NCBI RefSeq assembly: GCF_000227115.2
Contig: NC_016485.2
Location: 906,025 to 970,024 of the forward strand
Length of the DNA stretch: 64,000 nucleotides
Direction of reading: 5' to 3'
Source: Naumovozyma dairenensis CBS 421
Taxonomy: Eukaryota; Ascomycota; Saccharomycetes; Saccharomycetales; Saccharomycetaceae
Part shown: in pieces, positions 39,714-51,427 of the stretch
Layout of the letters: every line of letters begins with the position of its first letter
Numbering within the stretch: the stretch's first letter is position 1
Made by a program: the position numbers and the translations under genes
The notes under the pieces: model-generated
Told to the model about the DNA's origin: nothing
Database searches by the model: none
What the model saw: the letters and a program-made list of their open reading frames with translations, nothing else

Positions 39714-41537
39714 ATGAGTTCTGACGAAGAAGATTTTAATGATATTTATGGTGAAGAAACGAATAGCACCCCAGTCATTACGGCTTCAGTTAATGGTGAA
39801 AAAGATGTAAAGACGGTGAAAGAAGGACCGGAAGGTGACCAAAAGGCGGGGGAAGCTTTGGAAATGAATAAAGATACCAACCAAGTTGGCCAAAGTAACA
39901 AGGACCAACCAAGTCATTTAGATGCTTTGCAAGCGTTATCATCTCAGATGAATCAAGTATCTACAACAAATAGTAATAATATTAATAATATTAATAATAA
40001 TAATAATAGTAATAATAATAATTCTAATTTTGCAAATAATACGAATTTGGATAGTACTAATAATGTTAATAATAACAATGAAGTTTCACCTGTTAATAAT
40101 GTTGTGGTTTCACACACAAATAATTTGGATGACAATAATGGTGACGCGAATGTGAATGGCAATAGTAACAATTTCCCTCAACCAGGGGGAATGCCCTGGG
40201 GTCAATTTCAACAAACAATGCCAGGATTTCCAAATCAACAACCAGCTATGTTACCACCACAACCACAACAAAATGTTAAGGCTGACATTTCAAAAGATAG
40301 TTGTAAAATGTTTATAGGTGGATTGAATTGGGAAACAACAGAAGATGGTCTCCGGAATTATTTTAATAAGTATGGTAATGTCATTGAGTTGAAGATAATG
40401 AAGGATGGAGCAACAGGTAGATCTAGAGGTTTTGGGTTTTTAACTTTCGAACATCCATCGAGCGTTGACGAAGTGGTTAAAACACAACATATATTGGATG
40501 GTAAGGTTATCGATCCAAAAAGATCAATTCCAAAAGAGGAACAAGATAAAATCGGTAAAATATTTGTTGGCGGTATCGGTACAGATGTCCGTCCAAAGGA
40601 ATTTGAGGAATTTTTTGCCCAATTTGGGACTATCATTGACGCTCAATTAATGTTAGATAAAGATACTGGTAGATCAAGAGGGTTTGGTTTTATAACTTAT
40701 GACTCAGCAGATGCTGTCGACAAAGTATGCCAAAATAAGTATATAGACTTTAAAGGCAAGCAAATAGAAGTTAAGAGAGCACAACAGAGACATTCACACG
40801 GTAAACCGGCGGATGCTTCAAACAGTCAGATGCTAACTCCAAATCCTATGGCAACGCCAGGGATGGTGAACCCGATGGGTCAGATGTATCAAAATCCAAT
40901 GATGCCAGGTTTTAATCCGATGTTCAACCCTCAAGCAATGACTGATTATTACCAAAGAATGCAGGACTACTATAAACAAATGCAAGCACAAACAGGGATC
41001 GACTACTCACAAATGTATCAACAGCAGATGGCCATGATGATGCCTGGATTTTCCATACCTCAAGGAACTGATGGGTCAGGTTCCCCAACATCAGATTCCG
41101 TAACTCCATCTACGCAACCAGAAATATCAGAGGCAAATAATGAAGAAAATTCATCTTCTAATGTTCAAACAATTGGGGAAGAATCTGCACCAGCACCGGC
41201 ACCAGCGCCTGCACCTGTGACTATAGAGCCATCCATCCCTACAACGGATGAAGAAAAAACCAGGGCACCAGCTTCGCCACCGCTGCTGAATCTTCCAAAG
41301 GGTCCGAGAGACCCAACTGCAACAGCTACGATACATCATCAATACCAACGTAACAATGACCGTGGTCATTATTATTCTAATGGTAGGGATAGAAAGTATG
41401 GACGTGATGAAGATCGCGATCGCGATCGTGACCGTGGTCGTGGCGGTTACCATGGAGGACATCGTGGTGGGTACCGTGGAAATCGTGGACGTGGAGGAGG
41501 ATACAATAAGCGTAAGAACGGGTATCGTCCGTATTAA
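39714..41537 (+). CDS. HRP1: Hrp1/Nab4, mRNA 3'-end processing hnRNP
   Basis: Hrp1 (CFIB) binds the UA-rich polyadenylation efficiency element, shuttles with mRNA and acts in nonsense-mediated decay. The 607-residue protein starts with MSSDEEDFNDIYG, has an Asn-rich low-complexity stretch (about 80-155), RRM1 (about 198-275, KMFIGGLNW, GRSRGFGFLTF) and RRM2 (about 282-356, KIFVGGIG, GRSRGFGFITY). A Met/Gln/Pro-rich segment, an Ala-Pro repeat and an RGG box with C-terminal Arg/Gly/Tyr follow. The tail is the substrate type for arginine methylation and nuclear import. It is longer than the S. cerevisiae protein (534) mainly through Asn repeats. Confidence 0.95.
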   Translation: MSSDEEDFNDIYGEETNSTPVITASVNGEKDVKTVKEGPEGDQKAGEALEMNKDTNQVGQSNKDQPSHLDALQALSSQMNQVSTTNSNNINNINNNNNSNNNNSNFANNTNLDSTNNVNNNNEVSPVNNVVVSHTNNLDDNNGDANVNGNSNNFPQPGGMPWGQFQQTMPGFPNQQPAMLPPQPQQNVKADISKDSCKMFIGGLNWETTEDGLRNYFNKYGNVIELKIMKDGATGRSRGFGFLTFEHPSSVDEVVKTQHILDGKVIDPKRSIPKEEQDKIGKIFVGGIGTDVRPKEFEEFFAQFGTIIDAQLMLDKDTGRSRGFGFITYDSADAVDKVCQNKYIDFKGKQIEVKRAQQRHSHGKPADASNSQMLTPNPMATPGMVNPMGQMYQNPMMPGFNPMFNPQAMTDYYQRMQDYYKQMQAQTGIDYSQMYQQQMAMMMPGFSIPQGTDGSGSPTSDSVTPSTQPEISEANNEENSSSNVQTIGEESAPAPAPAPAPVTIEPSIPTTDEEKTRAPASPPLLNLPKGPRDPTATATIHHQYQRNNDRGHYYSNGRDRKYGRDEDRDRDRDRGRGGYHGGHRGGYRGNRGRGGGYNKRKNGYRPY

Positions 41538-41781
41538 GGAATGCATATAATATGTACAGAGACTATAGATTATGTAATGTTAATATATCGTAGCTAAAAA
41601 TACGTATGGTTTTCTGTGGAATAAATACTAGGCTTTTCAACACAGTTATTCAGATGTACTCTTTACATCTCGAGCGTTCCTAGTTCCTTTTTTGAAAATT
41701 AACAGTGCCTTCCCTGACAAAGCTTAAACATATAATGGTTTTATGTACGCAATCTAAATTAGCCACTTGACAGTTGATTTC

Positions 41782-43494
41782 TCAGCCGCTTATATCACCA
41801 TGCGAAAGGCCTAGTTGAACAATGGCATATGTGTTCAACATTGACAAGAATAACCAAATAATGACCCCAATGATTGTTATTATCCAATTATTCGCCATAT
41901 AAACGATGTCAACTTCTTCTTCATCGCCATTGCTACCTGCTGGTACTATATCATCGGTGTCTCTTTCGACATCAGCGCTTGTTTCTGTATCGATGTTAGA
42001 GTTTTGTTCAGTACCTTTCTTACGTACAATCTCTGTCTTCATAATAGATTTATTACATGTAAAATAAATCAATGGTGCTACTAAAAATGGCAAGACAATT
42101 GACAATACCACTTGTGAAGCGTTCAACGCCTTAGACATGGCTTCTTTACCAATGAAGATAGAGATAAATAAACATGGAATCATAGAAATAGATCTTGTGA
42201 CCAATCTTCTTTGCCATGGGATTAATTTCCAATCGATGTGACCTTCGCTGACAATCTGACCCGCCATTGTACAAACGATACCTGCAGATTGCCCACTCAA
42301 CAGTAAGGCTAACATGAAAATTGTTCCAGCTGCTGGGGCAAGCGTCTTTGAAAGAAGATCATGAATGACAAATAAGTCTGCATCAGAAGCCCCTGGTGTA
42401 TCATATAAAGTGGCACCAGCAATGATCAATATTGAACAATTAACGAATAGTGCCATAGTAAATAATGTTAGGGCAAGTTCAACCATTGAATATTTCATAC
42501 AGTATCTAATAGCATCTAAAGTTGGTCTATAATTGAAATATCTTTTATCTAAGAATTCTTCTTTATTTTTCTTTTCATTATTATCATCTACTAAAGAATA
42601 GTTACCATGCTGAACGTCATAATCCAATAATCTTGGCTGAACCAATCCGGACCCCAAGAATAGAGAATGAGGCATAACTGTTGCCCCCAGAATAGAAATG
42701 GCAGTATACATACCATTATGTTGAAACATTTGACTAGATGGAACGAATCCCCTGAACACTTTCCTGACAGATGTTGATTTAGGTATATAAGCTAATTCGA
42801 TAGAAAAACAAATACAAACCCCTATAACCAAGACAGCGACTCCGTATTCGAAATAACGAACAAACCTCAACGATGAACTACCAGGTTTATAAGTGAACAT
42901 AATTATGAATACATCAGCCACGGTAATGGCAACACCTGCCGGTAATGGAACTTTAATAAGGATATTTAATGCGATAGCGGTACCGATGACTTCAGCAATA
43001 TCAGTTGCAATGATGGCGCATTCTGCAAAGAAATAAATGATATAGTTCATCCATTTGGGTAAATGCATTCGGCAAGCTCTTGATAAATCGAGACCTGTGA
43101 CAGTACCCAATTTGATACATAATAATTGTAAGAAAATCGCAATGAAATTAGATAAAAGAATAATACAGAGCAATGAGAATTGGTTAGAGGCACCTGCGCT
43201 GACAGCAGTGGAGTAATTACCTGGATCAATATATGCGACACTGACCATTAGACCTGGTCCTATAAATTGGATATATTTGCGTAAGACCTCTAAAAGGTGA
43301 TCTTTTACTCGAATATGTTTCTTGAAAACCTTCTGCTGAGAAACATTACTGGATATTGATACAGTTTGTGCAATGGTATGCGGCTTACTTTCTGAAATGG
43401 CATTTTTGCAATCGTCACCCTCTAAATCATTATCATTTCTCTTATGAAGATGAGGTTCATTTGATACTTGTTGAGAAGAGCTTCCAACTGTCAT
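41782..43494 (-). CDS. SMF1: NRAMP-family divalent metal transporter
   Basis: The proton-coupled manganese (and other divalent metal) importer of the plasma membrane belongs to the NRAMP family. The 570-residue protein has about 11-12 membrane segments, the metal-binding DPGN motif at 90-93 (YIDPGNYSTA) and the MPH motif of segment 6 (ATVMPHSLFLGS), with the GQSAG motif further on. The start is set at 43494 (MTVGSSSQQ) because the upstream open frame has no ATG. The N- and C-terminal tails are hydrophilic with several Lys, as expected for ubiquitin-controlled turnover. Synteny is YOL122C. Confidence 0.94.
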   Translation of the reverse strand: MTVGSSSQQVSNEPHLHKRNDNDLEGDDCKNAISESKPHTIAQTVSISSNVSQQKVFKKHIRVKDHLLEVLRKYIQFIGPGLMVSVAYIDPGNYSTAVSAGASNQFSLLCIILLSNFIAIFLQLLCIKLGTVTGLDLSRACRMHLPKWMNYIIYFFAECAIIATDIAEVIGTAIALNILIKVPLPAGVAITVADVFIIMFTYKPGSSSLRFVRYFEYGVAVLVIGVCICFSIELAYIPKSTSVRKVFRGFVPSSQMFQHNGMYTAISILGATVMPHSLFLGSGLVQPRLLDYDVQHGNYSLVDDNNEKKNKEEFLDKRYFNYRPTLDAIRYCMKYSMVELALTLFTMALFVNCSILIIAGATLYDTPGASDADLFVIHDLLSKTLAPAAGTIFMLALLLSGQSAGIVCTMAGQIVSEGHIDWKLIPWQRRLVTRSISMIPCLFISIFIGKEAMSKALNASQVVLSIVLPFLVAPLIYFTCNKSIMKTEIVRKKGTEQNSNIDTETSADVERDTDDIVPAGSNGDEEEVDIVYMANNWIITIIGVIIWLFLSMLNTYAIVQLGLSHGDISG

Positions 43495-43981
43495 TTTTTC
43501 TATTATATTTTGGAAGTTAAAATAATGCTGCTGCTTACTCCGAGGTTGATGAAACAGAATTAGCAAATCGTTAACGTGACCAATAACTGGATGCTTGGGA
43601 TCATTGGGTACTCTTTGGATGGTATAAGTGCGGTGCTTCTTCGAGCCTTGGGATGTTAAGTTTGATAAGTCTTATTTAGTCTACTAAAGTACAGGGGAAG
43701 GAGCTCTGTACAGTCTGAGTTCCACAGCAAGAATTTGGATACGTGCAGATGGCGTTTCAATTACGCGTCTCACATTTTCGAGGCCTGATTTTATTTTGCC
43801 CTGCACACGCGGTAGCGGCGCCAGCAATAAAAATGACACTGATAATAATAAACAGCGCGGTTCATCCAAGAGCTTCTTGTGCTTGTAGAGAATATATACA
43901 TATACAGATATATATATATATATATATTGTTTATTATTTAAACATCAAAATACCAATAATGGTTTGAAAAATGACCATAAT

Positions 43982-44001
43982 NNNNNNNNNNNNNNNNNNN
44001 N
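43982..44001. other. assembly gap (20 N)
   Basis: Twenty undetermined bases lie between SMF1 and RPS19. A fixed-length run of N usually marks a scaffold join, so sequence may be missing here. Confidence 0.95.
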
Positions 44002-44040
44002 CTGGAACTACGAGGATATTCTAAGCATCGATTCTATAAC

Positions 44041-44084
44041 CAAATATTTCAATATAGTTAGCCAAATATGTCAATATAGTTAGC
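44041..44084. repeat. 22-bp tandem duplication
   Basis: Two adjacent 22-base units differ at one base (CAAATAT[T/G]TCAATATAGTTAGC). They lie 40 bases from the assembly gap. Confidence 0.85.
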
Positions 44085-44287
44085 CAAATCTTGTACACTT
44101 CAATGGGGGCAGCAGATGAAATATTCTTTCTGCCATCAACCCAAATCGTACATAAAGTTACATGTCTATCCTATACACTTTTTTATTAAGTAATAAATTT
44201 CAAATTTTATATTTTAAATGACAGGAGGGGAAAAATACAATAAAAAAATTACACAATATCTAGTGTTTTTAGAAGTTTTACATTTAT

Positions 44288-45189
44288 TTATTCTTCTTCT
44301 TCCAAAGTTTGAGCGGCGATACGATCTAAATCTCTTTGTCCATTTTCAGAGATTCTTCTACCACCCTTTGGAGAGATTTCAACAACACCAATCTTTTCTA
44401 AAGCTTGTAGAACCTTTCTGTTAACGGAACCAGAAGCATCAATGTGCTTGTATGGTCTAACACCTCTGCTCTTGGCACCACCGTACAATTTGTTCAATTT
44501 ACCAACACCAACTTGTTTTCTCAAGTAGATGTGTCTGGCAACAGAAGCAGCACGCTTGTAGAACCAACCTTCGGAATCTTGTGGTGGCATTTCGTTACCA
44601 GATGAGGTCTTGACAATGTCAACATAACCTGGAACTTCTAATTTACCTTGTCTTTGCAAGAAAGAGGCATAAGCGTTGATGAAATCTTGAGCAGCAACGT
44701 CTCTGAAGTAATAATAATATTAATAGTATTAATATTAGTTTATGTTAGTATAATCTCATTCAAATCGTTTGCATTTTAGATATAAAGAAGTTTCCTGCAA
44801 TGATCTCTTAAGACACCAATGGTGTTCGTAATTTTATCTTGTTGTTCGCCGGTTTTTTTAAGTACAATTCTACAGTTTTATCTCATAGAGTATTTGGTAA
44901 TTAAACACAGATTTCTGATTCATTCAGTGTACTGTCTTCTTCAACGAGTAATTTTAGACAGATCTGCACCCACTTTGAACCAGCTTGTTCTTTTTATATA
45001 TTACTATTGGTCTGTCATTTAGTCTAAACTTCTTTTAAATCACCAATTCACCAATTTCAGAATAACTGTGGGTGTATCTGTCATCTTTTATCATATATTA
45101 TCTTGCGACTTTCTTGCAGCTGGACGGTCAAACTTCCCTCTATCAATCTTCAAATGGTATATTACATACCTAACGGAAACACCTGGCAT
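44288..45189 (-). CDS. RPS19: 40S ribosomal protein eS19 (spliced)
   Basis: eS19 is a small-subunit head protein needed for 18S rRNA 3' maturation. Exon 1 is 20 bases (45170-45189, MPGVSVR) and exon 2 is 44288-44702. Spliced, the protein is 144 residues, the usual length. It contains DVAAQDFINAYASFLQRQGK, GWFYKRAASVARHIYLRK and GGRRISENGQRDLDRIAAQ. The second residue is Pro where S. cerevisiae has Ala. Codon bias is strong. Synteny is YOL121C (RPS19A). A Rap1-type site lies 252 bp upstream. Confidence 0.97.
44703..45169 (-). other. RPS19 intron
   Basis: This 467-base minus-strand intron has a GTATGT donor (45169-45164), branch site TACTAAC (44750-44744) and a CAG acceptor ending at 44703. 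Splicing restores the V-R-D junction of eS19. Confidence 0.95.
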
Positions 45190-45949
45190 CTTTGTTCTGT
45201 TAATTTCTCTTGGTTTGAAATATCTCCTCAGGTTGTTAATTGCGAAATAAAAGCCAATATACTACTAATACCTCTTTTACCTGCCTCTACTTCAAAGTTC
45301 TGCCTATTCTCAGGCAGGGCAATATCTAAACGTTAGGCTGCGGGTGACGCTTACTCCATTTAGGTATGAAATCTAGCTCGCTCGGTAATCCTGGCTTCAA
45401 AGTTATAAAAGTTCAAGATATCTCCTAAATTAAAGTTGTTAATGCATGGGTGTTATTTAGATAATGTACGGATGTTAAAACGTCCTAAAAACTTTCGCTG
45501 ATATTATCCTTGCTAAAATACATAGTAACTATTGTTCATAAAATAAATACTAGAAAAATAACCGTCTATTACATAATCAGTTCCATGTACATAATATGAG
45601 AAAGTACGGAAATATTGGAGGGACATGTATTTCTACAACAATTTCTTTACCCTCTTTGAATAACCCGTAAATGTGTAGGATATAGAACCAATTTAAAACG
45701 ATAATTTCAAGAGATTTGTATTTCGTGTTAAGGCTCCAGGTATGCTTTATCTTTATTCGGTGTTCGGGTACTGAACTAGAAAGATTATTTTAATAGGCTT
45801 ACTTTGCTCATATGCGAGTTTCATTAGAAATCCGAAACGAACACTAGAACATAGATGCAAAACAAAGGAGGATACGAATGAAAAGTTATTCAATTAAAGA
45901 TGATAAATTATACATAGTTTTAAAGAGAGTGTTAAAAAAACTACCTAAC
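45190..45949. other. RPS19 promoter / RPL18 3' flank
   Basis: About 760 bp. It contains a Rap1-type site (listed separately). No gene seen. Confidence 0.55.
45441..45453 (-). promoter_or_regulatory. Rap1 site upstream of RPS19
   Basis: On the minus strand this reads ACACCCATGCATT, a full match to the Rap1 consensus of ribosomal protein genes, 252 bp upstream of the ATG and oriented with the gene. Confidence 0.7.
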
Positions 45950-47391
<1,442 letters not shown>

Positions 47392-49275
47392 ATGCCTGAA
47401 GAATATGAAGACTACGATGATTTCATGATGTCGGATGACGAAAGCATGAATATAGATGACATTGCTTTTGAGAGTGACGAAGGCCAACAGGAGCACCATA
47501 CAGTAGGTAGCTCAAAAGAAACTGAAACTACTAGATACTTTCCTAACATCGAGTACGCATATAATACCGGGTTGGCCTTCTTGGATGATAGAGAATTCGA
47601 GAAAGCAAGGGAACAGTTCATAGATGTTTATAAAACTGTCATTGATATACTACCCGATGATAAAGAACCTGTAATTATCCAGTTTGGCTTTCAAGCTCTG
47701 AATCAAATAATCTCCTGTTGGATAAATGAAATTCCGTACAATGGAATGTCAGGTCAGATCGTGTCTGAGATTATACGGACCTGCGAATGCCTATGTGACT
47801 TTATAGCAGTGAACAATGACGATCATGATACCAATAACCTGGCAAAAAATTTGGGTAATACCTTTACTACATTATTTTATAGTAACAGTAGGATATTTTT
47901 ATTTGATTTAGGTAGTTTGGACTGTTCGGCCGTGAAATTAAGAATGGAATTACAATCAGCAATTGTATCTATTTTTCTTAATTCATCCTGCTTGCATAAA
48001 AAATTTGTTCCCTTACTTCAAGTTAAAGGACGAGTTTCGTCTATATGGTACGACTGTTTGACAACCGGTTATTATAGTGAAAGTGATTTGTCGTCTCTAA
48101 GGAGTATACGGGTCATCGATAATGAGACTGAAAAATATACCGAAGATTTAAAAATCGAGATCACTACTGTTATATTGCAGTGTTATATATTGGAATTTTT
48201 GAAAGCTGGTGACATTAAAGAAGCTGGATATTTTAAGGAATCTATTAGTATTTTAGACAAGTTGGCCTCCAAATCTTTGTCAGTTTCACAAACGCCGGAA
48301 GTGATGCTAATACTACATTTTTCCCAAGGTATCATGTTACTGATGACCAAACGTCCAGATATCAATAGTTCTATACAGACATCGGTCTTTTGGAGAATGA
48401 GGGAGGCCCGCGAAGCTTTTCTTAGATCATTGAAGCACTTAGAGGAACTTGGTAGAAATCAAGACAAGACGCCACATTTATTTCATGATATAATATTAGC
48501 TGGCTTTACTTTTACGAGCATGATTTTATTGAAGGTTGGTAAGGAAGAACTTGATCCATTTGAATTTGAGCAAGTGAGAATCCTTGGAAACCAAGACATA
48601 ATCGACAATATTCAATTAATTTATGTAAATTTTATGAATTTAGATTTAATGGGGCTCTTTAACTCTCTAAACTGCATGAAAGAAATAAATTTTATCCTGC
48701 ATCATCTGGTAAGTGATATCTATGAATTGGCTCAATCATTGGTGTTATGGACTAAAATTGCCGTTGTATACTCCTGCATTTCGATCCCTGATCTGGAAAA
48801 TAAATTGAAACTTAACGAATATAAGGTGCCTACTAGGGATGATATACTTACACTACTAATGCAGTCCATACTAAAGGGGGAAGCCATGGTATTTTATAAA
48901 TTAGATCTCAGAAAAGATTTAGTCTATTTCGGAGCTATGTATAAAAAACAACTGACAATGTACGGTAAAGAAAGTTTTAGACTGATGAACCAAAATAAAC
49001 GGAAACCAGCTGAAGCGAAAGAATGTGAATCTCTCGCAAGTTTATCAGACTTTGAATATGCCAACAATGTCGGGCTGTTCACAGTTCCACGTAAGCTCAC
49101 AAAGAAAAGTAATATAACTGAGTTTTTCGAAGCCTTGAAGGAAGCGAGAGAGAATATCATTTATATAGATAATGCCCAGCACAAATCCTTTAATAAGCTT
49201 TATCCCAAAGATATGAAGTTTACAGACAAATATATGAACTTAGTAGATTTAATGGCGCCTAGAATCCACGATTAA
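47392..49275 (+). CDS. RRI2: COP9 signalosome-type subunit Rri2/Csn10
   Basis: Rri2 belongs to the reduced yeast COP9 signalosome, which removes Rub1/Nedd8 from the cullin Cdc53. The 627-residue protein is all-helical in character with an acidic N-terminus (MPEEYEDYDDFMMSDDES). A TPR/PCI-like middle and C-terminus includes NIEYAYNTGLAFLDDREFEKAREQF near residue 51. Length is close to the S. cerevisiae protein (about 645) and position agrees with YOL117W. MCH4, its S. cerevisiae neighbour beside RPL18A, is not present in this interval. Confidence 0.87.
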   Translation: MPEEYEDYDDFMMSDDESMNIDDIAFESDEGQQEHHTVGSSKETETTRYFPNIEYAYNTGLAFLDDREFEKAREQFIDVYKTVIDILPDDKEPVIIQFGFQALNQIISCWINEIPYNGMSGQIVSEIIRTCECLCDFIAVNNDDHDTNNLAKNLGNTFTTLFYSNSRIFLFDLGSLDCSAVKLRMELQSAIVSIFLNSSCLHKKFVPLLQVKGRVSSIWYDCLTTGYYSESDLSSLRSIRVIDNETEKYTEDLKIEITTVILQCYILEFLKAGDIKEAGYFKESISILDKLASKSLSVSQTPEVMLILHFSQGIMLLMTKRPDINSSIQTSVFWRMREAREAFLRSLKHLEELGRNQDKTPHLFHDIILAGFTFTSMILLKVGKEELDPFEFEQVRILGNQDIIDNIQLIYVNFMNLDLMGLFNSLNCMKEINFILHHLVSDIYELAQSLVLWTKIAVVYSCISIPDLENKLKLNEYKVPTRDDILTLLMQSILKGEAMVFYKLDLRKDLVYFGAMYKKQLTMYGKESFRLMNQNKRKPAEAKECESLASLSDFEYANNVGLFTVPRKLTKKSNITEFFEALKEARENIIYIDNAQHKSFNKLYPKDMKFTDKYMNLVDLMAPRIHD

Positions 49276-50578
49276 AACTTTAGATGGAAAGCTCTTTCCT
49301 AGGCTTTCCCCAGATCTAGTTTATTCATGCAAACCAGATGCTATAGTGGAATGCCCCTATAGATTCGAATAGAGTTATATTATGATATGGGAGAGAGACC
49401 ATGTCATCAAGGAATGATGAGCCTGAATTGAATTGACCAATTTGAACGTAACTACGTACGTCCATTATGGCTACATATCTTTTTCTTAGCTTTCTTATGG
49501 CTAAGTACGTTGCAGTTCTGTAGCGTTACTTATGTCATACGAAGATTACAGTTGTAAATTACAACTTATAATGATGGTTATTAGACGATCATTCTATGTA
49601 CGTACATAAGCACATCCTATAAATTTCTCCACGAATGTACCCAGGTGGGACATTCAGTTCTGTTCGGCAAACCATACTCGCTTTATGAGCTTGGCAAATT
49701 AAAATCAGGTTGAAAAAATTTCTTAGTTGGTAAATCCTTGTTAAAGCTCGGACAAGTCTGGTCTCTTGGAGAAAAGCACGTAGATAGACCGGAGAGGAAA
49801 TGCACAAATGCATAAGGTCCCTTTAAGAGTACTAGGGAGTAGAGACGTAGTACCAAGTATTTTGAAGAAACCTTAAAAGGGTATTCGCCATATCATATGG
49901 CCCAATATCACTCCAACTTACTTTACCAGGCCTATTGATGCACGTACTGTTACCTAATACAGTTAAGATGCCGAGCCGCCCTTATACGGTCTATTATCCA
50001 GTATGGCAAATGAACTTAGAAGGAGAACTAACAAAATTCATCACGCGAGACTTGCCTTTTAGCAGTTCCCTTCCCTTTTCGTACGAAAGGGGGGTGGGGG
50101 TAAATCATAAAGTTTAAGACTAACCCCCTTAAATTTCGTGGCCAAAGAATTTCCAACCCATCTAAGTGGACCATTGACTGTATGCCAGACAACATAGTGT
50201 AAGGGTAATGCTACCGGCTACTTTTCTGTAAACTATAAATCTACTACCAAATATAGTAGGTGAGTATGTAAATAAAAGTAGGCATTTTATGCATTTCGCG
50301 TAAGTACATAAAGCTCTCTGCCTATTTAATACTCCTTAATTTCAAATAAAGTTTTACGTACACCGGAAATAAATGACTAACTTGCAGCCAAGTAACCCAA
50401 AGTAGATAATATTTAATACATATTGACAAGCTGTCTTTTAATCCTCTTCTATATAAAAGCTTTTTGCGTTCTGTCAGAATTATGGACGTTTTTTATCGAG
50501 ATCAACTTCTTCTGTTGTAGCAGTATACAAAGAGCTCGCATTCAAGGACTTATTCTCCAAAAAAAATTTAAAAACAAA
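49276..50578. other. RRI2 downstream / wall-protein promoter region
   Basis: A 1.3-kb noncoding stretch. TACGTACG and GTACGTAC words occur at 49453 and 49598, and a TATATAAAA box near 50450 probably serves the downstream gene. I see no relic of MCH4 or other coding sequence. Confidence 0.5.
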
Positions 50579-50926
50579 ATGAAGTATTCAATCGCTGCCA
50601 TCGCATCTTTAATCATCTCATCAGTTGCAGCTGCTGATAGTGTCATTGTTGTCACACAATCTAGTCAAGTCGTCGTCAAAAAGACAGAAACATTTTGTTC
50701 CGGTACTCTTTGTACCGACAGTAAAACCCCTGTTGCTGCTCCAACCAGTGTCACCACTACTACTGTCCCACCTGCAGGTGCTTCTTCCACTGTGGCTAAA
50801 GCCAGTGTAACTTCCATTGAAGCTTCCACCGCACAGAGTATTTCATCCTTCGAAGGTGGCGCTGAAAAACTTGCTTTGAAAGGTTTGGGTTCTTTTGCCG
50901 CCATTGCTGTTGTAGCTTTATTATAA
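50579..50926 (+). CDS. small GPI-anchored cell-wall protein, Ccw12-like
   Basis: The 115-residue secreted precursor has a clear signal peptide (about 1-18, MKYSIAAIASLIISSVAAA), a Val/Ser/Thr-rich mature part with one Cys pair (FCSGTLC), and a Thr/Ser/Pro/Ala linker. It ends in a hydrophobic tail (GLGSFAAIAVVALL) preceded by small residues (EGGA) fit for GPI attachment. The layout and the C-x(4-5)-C element recall Ccw12, a structural mannoprotein, but similarity is architectural, so no symbol is given. The open frame extends upstream to 50423, but the signal peptide and A-rich leader favour the ATG at 50579. There is no counterpart at this locus in S. cerevisiae. Confidence 0.75.
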   Translation: MKYSIAAIASLIISSVAAADSVIVVTQSSQVVVKKTETFCSGTLCTDSKTPVAAPTSVTTTTVPPAGASSTVAKASVTSIEASTAQSISSFEGGAEKLALKGLGSFAAIAVVALL

Positions 50927-51427
50927 GCTTAATAAAATGAAAGACAAGGGAGAAGAATAAATTGGCGAGGAGTATTTTGTACGAGAAATATATAATCGAA
51001 ATAGTCCAAGAACTTTATAATCAATGTAATTGATTCAATGACTTAATGTATTTTTTTCTAATTAAGTGTTTGTATCCTTATGTACATACCTCTTTAAGGA
51101 AACTAGCTAACAGCCAGCGGTTAACGTTATACAATCTTCGTTTAAACGTTTTACGTATTTAGATATCGAGAAATACATATCGAAAAAAAAAGATAATGCG
51201 CTTGTTTACCGGAAATTCATGAGCGGCTTACGTGCGCACCTTTTTGAAACCCTTTTTATGTCGCATGGTAAGCACCTTCCCCGCAAAGAAACAATTAACA
51301 ATTCGACGTCAACGGCAATTTCAACCTCTAAAATTTCACTACTTGTACCAGTTGCTTAGAGTGGTGCTCTTCTCGAGGACAGGTAGGTAAAGAAGGTGAA
51401 GGGTCTTAGAACTGTGTAGTACTCACT
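50927..51427. other. wall protein - MSN1 intergenic region
   Basis: About 500 bp. Nothing recognised beyond A/T tracts. Confidence 0.5.

Larger units (their letters stand above)
43495..44287. other. SMF1 upstream region with assembly gap
   Basis: About 800 bp containing a (TA)n run near 43907-43927, a 20-N gap at 43982-44001 and a 22-bp tandem duplication at 44041-44084. No gene seen. The true size of the gap is unknown. Confidence 0.6.

Noticed and set aside
41151..41546. 131-codon minus-strand frame
   Set aside because: Antisense shadow of the HRP1 Ala-Pro and RGG repeats; repetitive composition, no independent support.
50423..50578. N-terminal extension of the small wall protein
   Set aside because: The extension would bury the signal peptide inside the protein. 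The ATG at 50579 is directly preceded by an A-rich leader.
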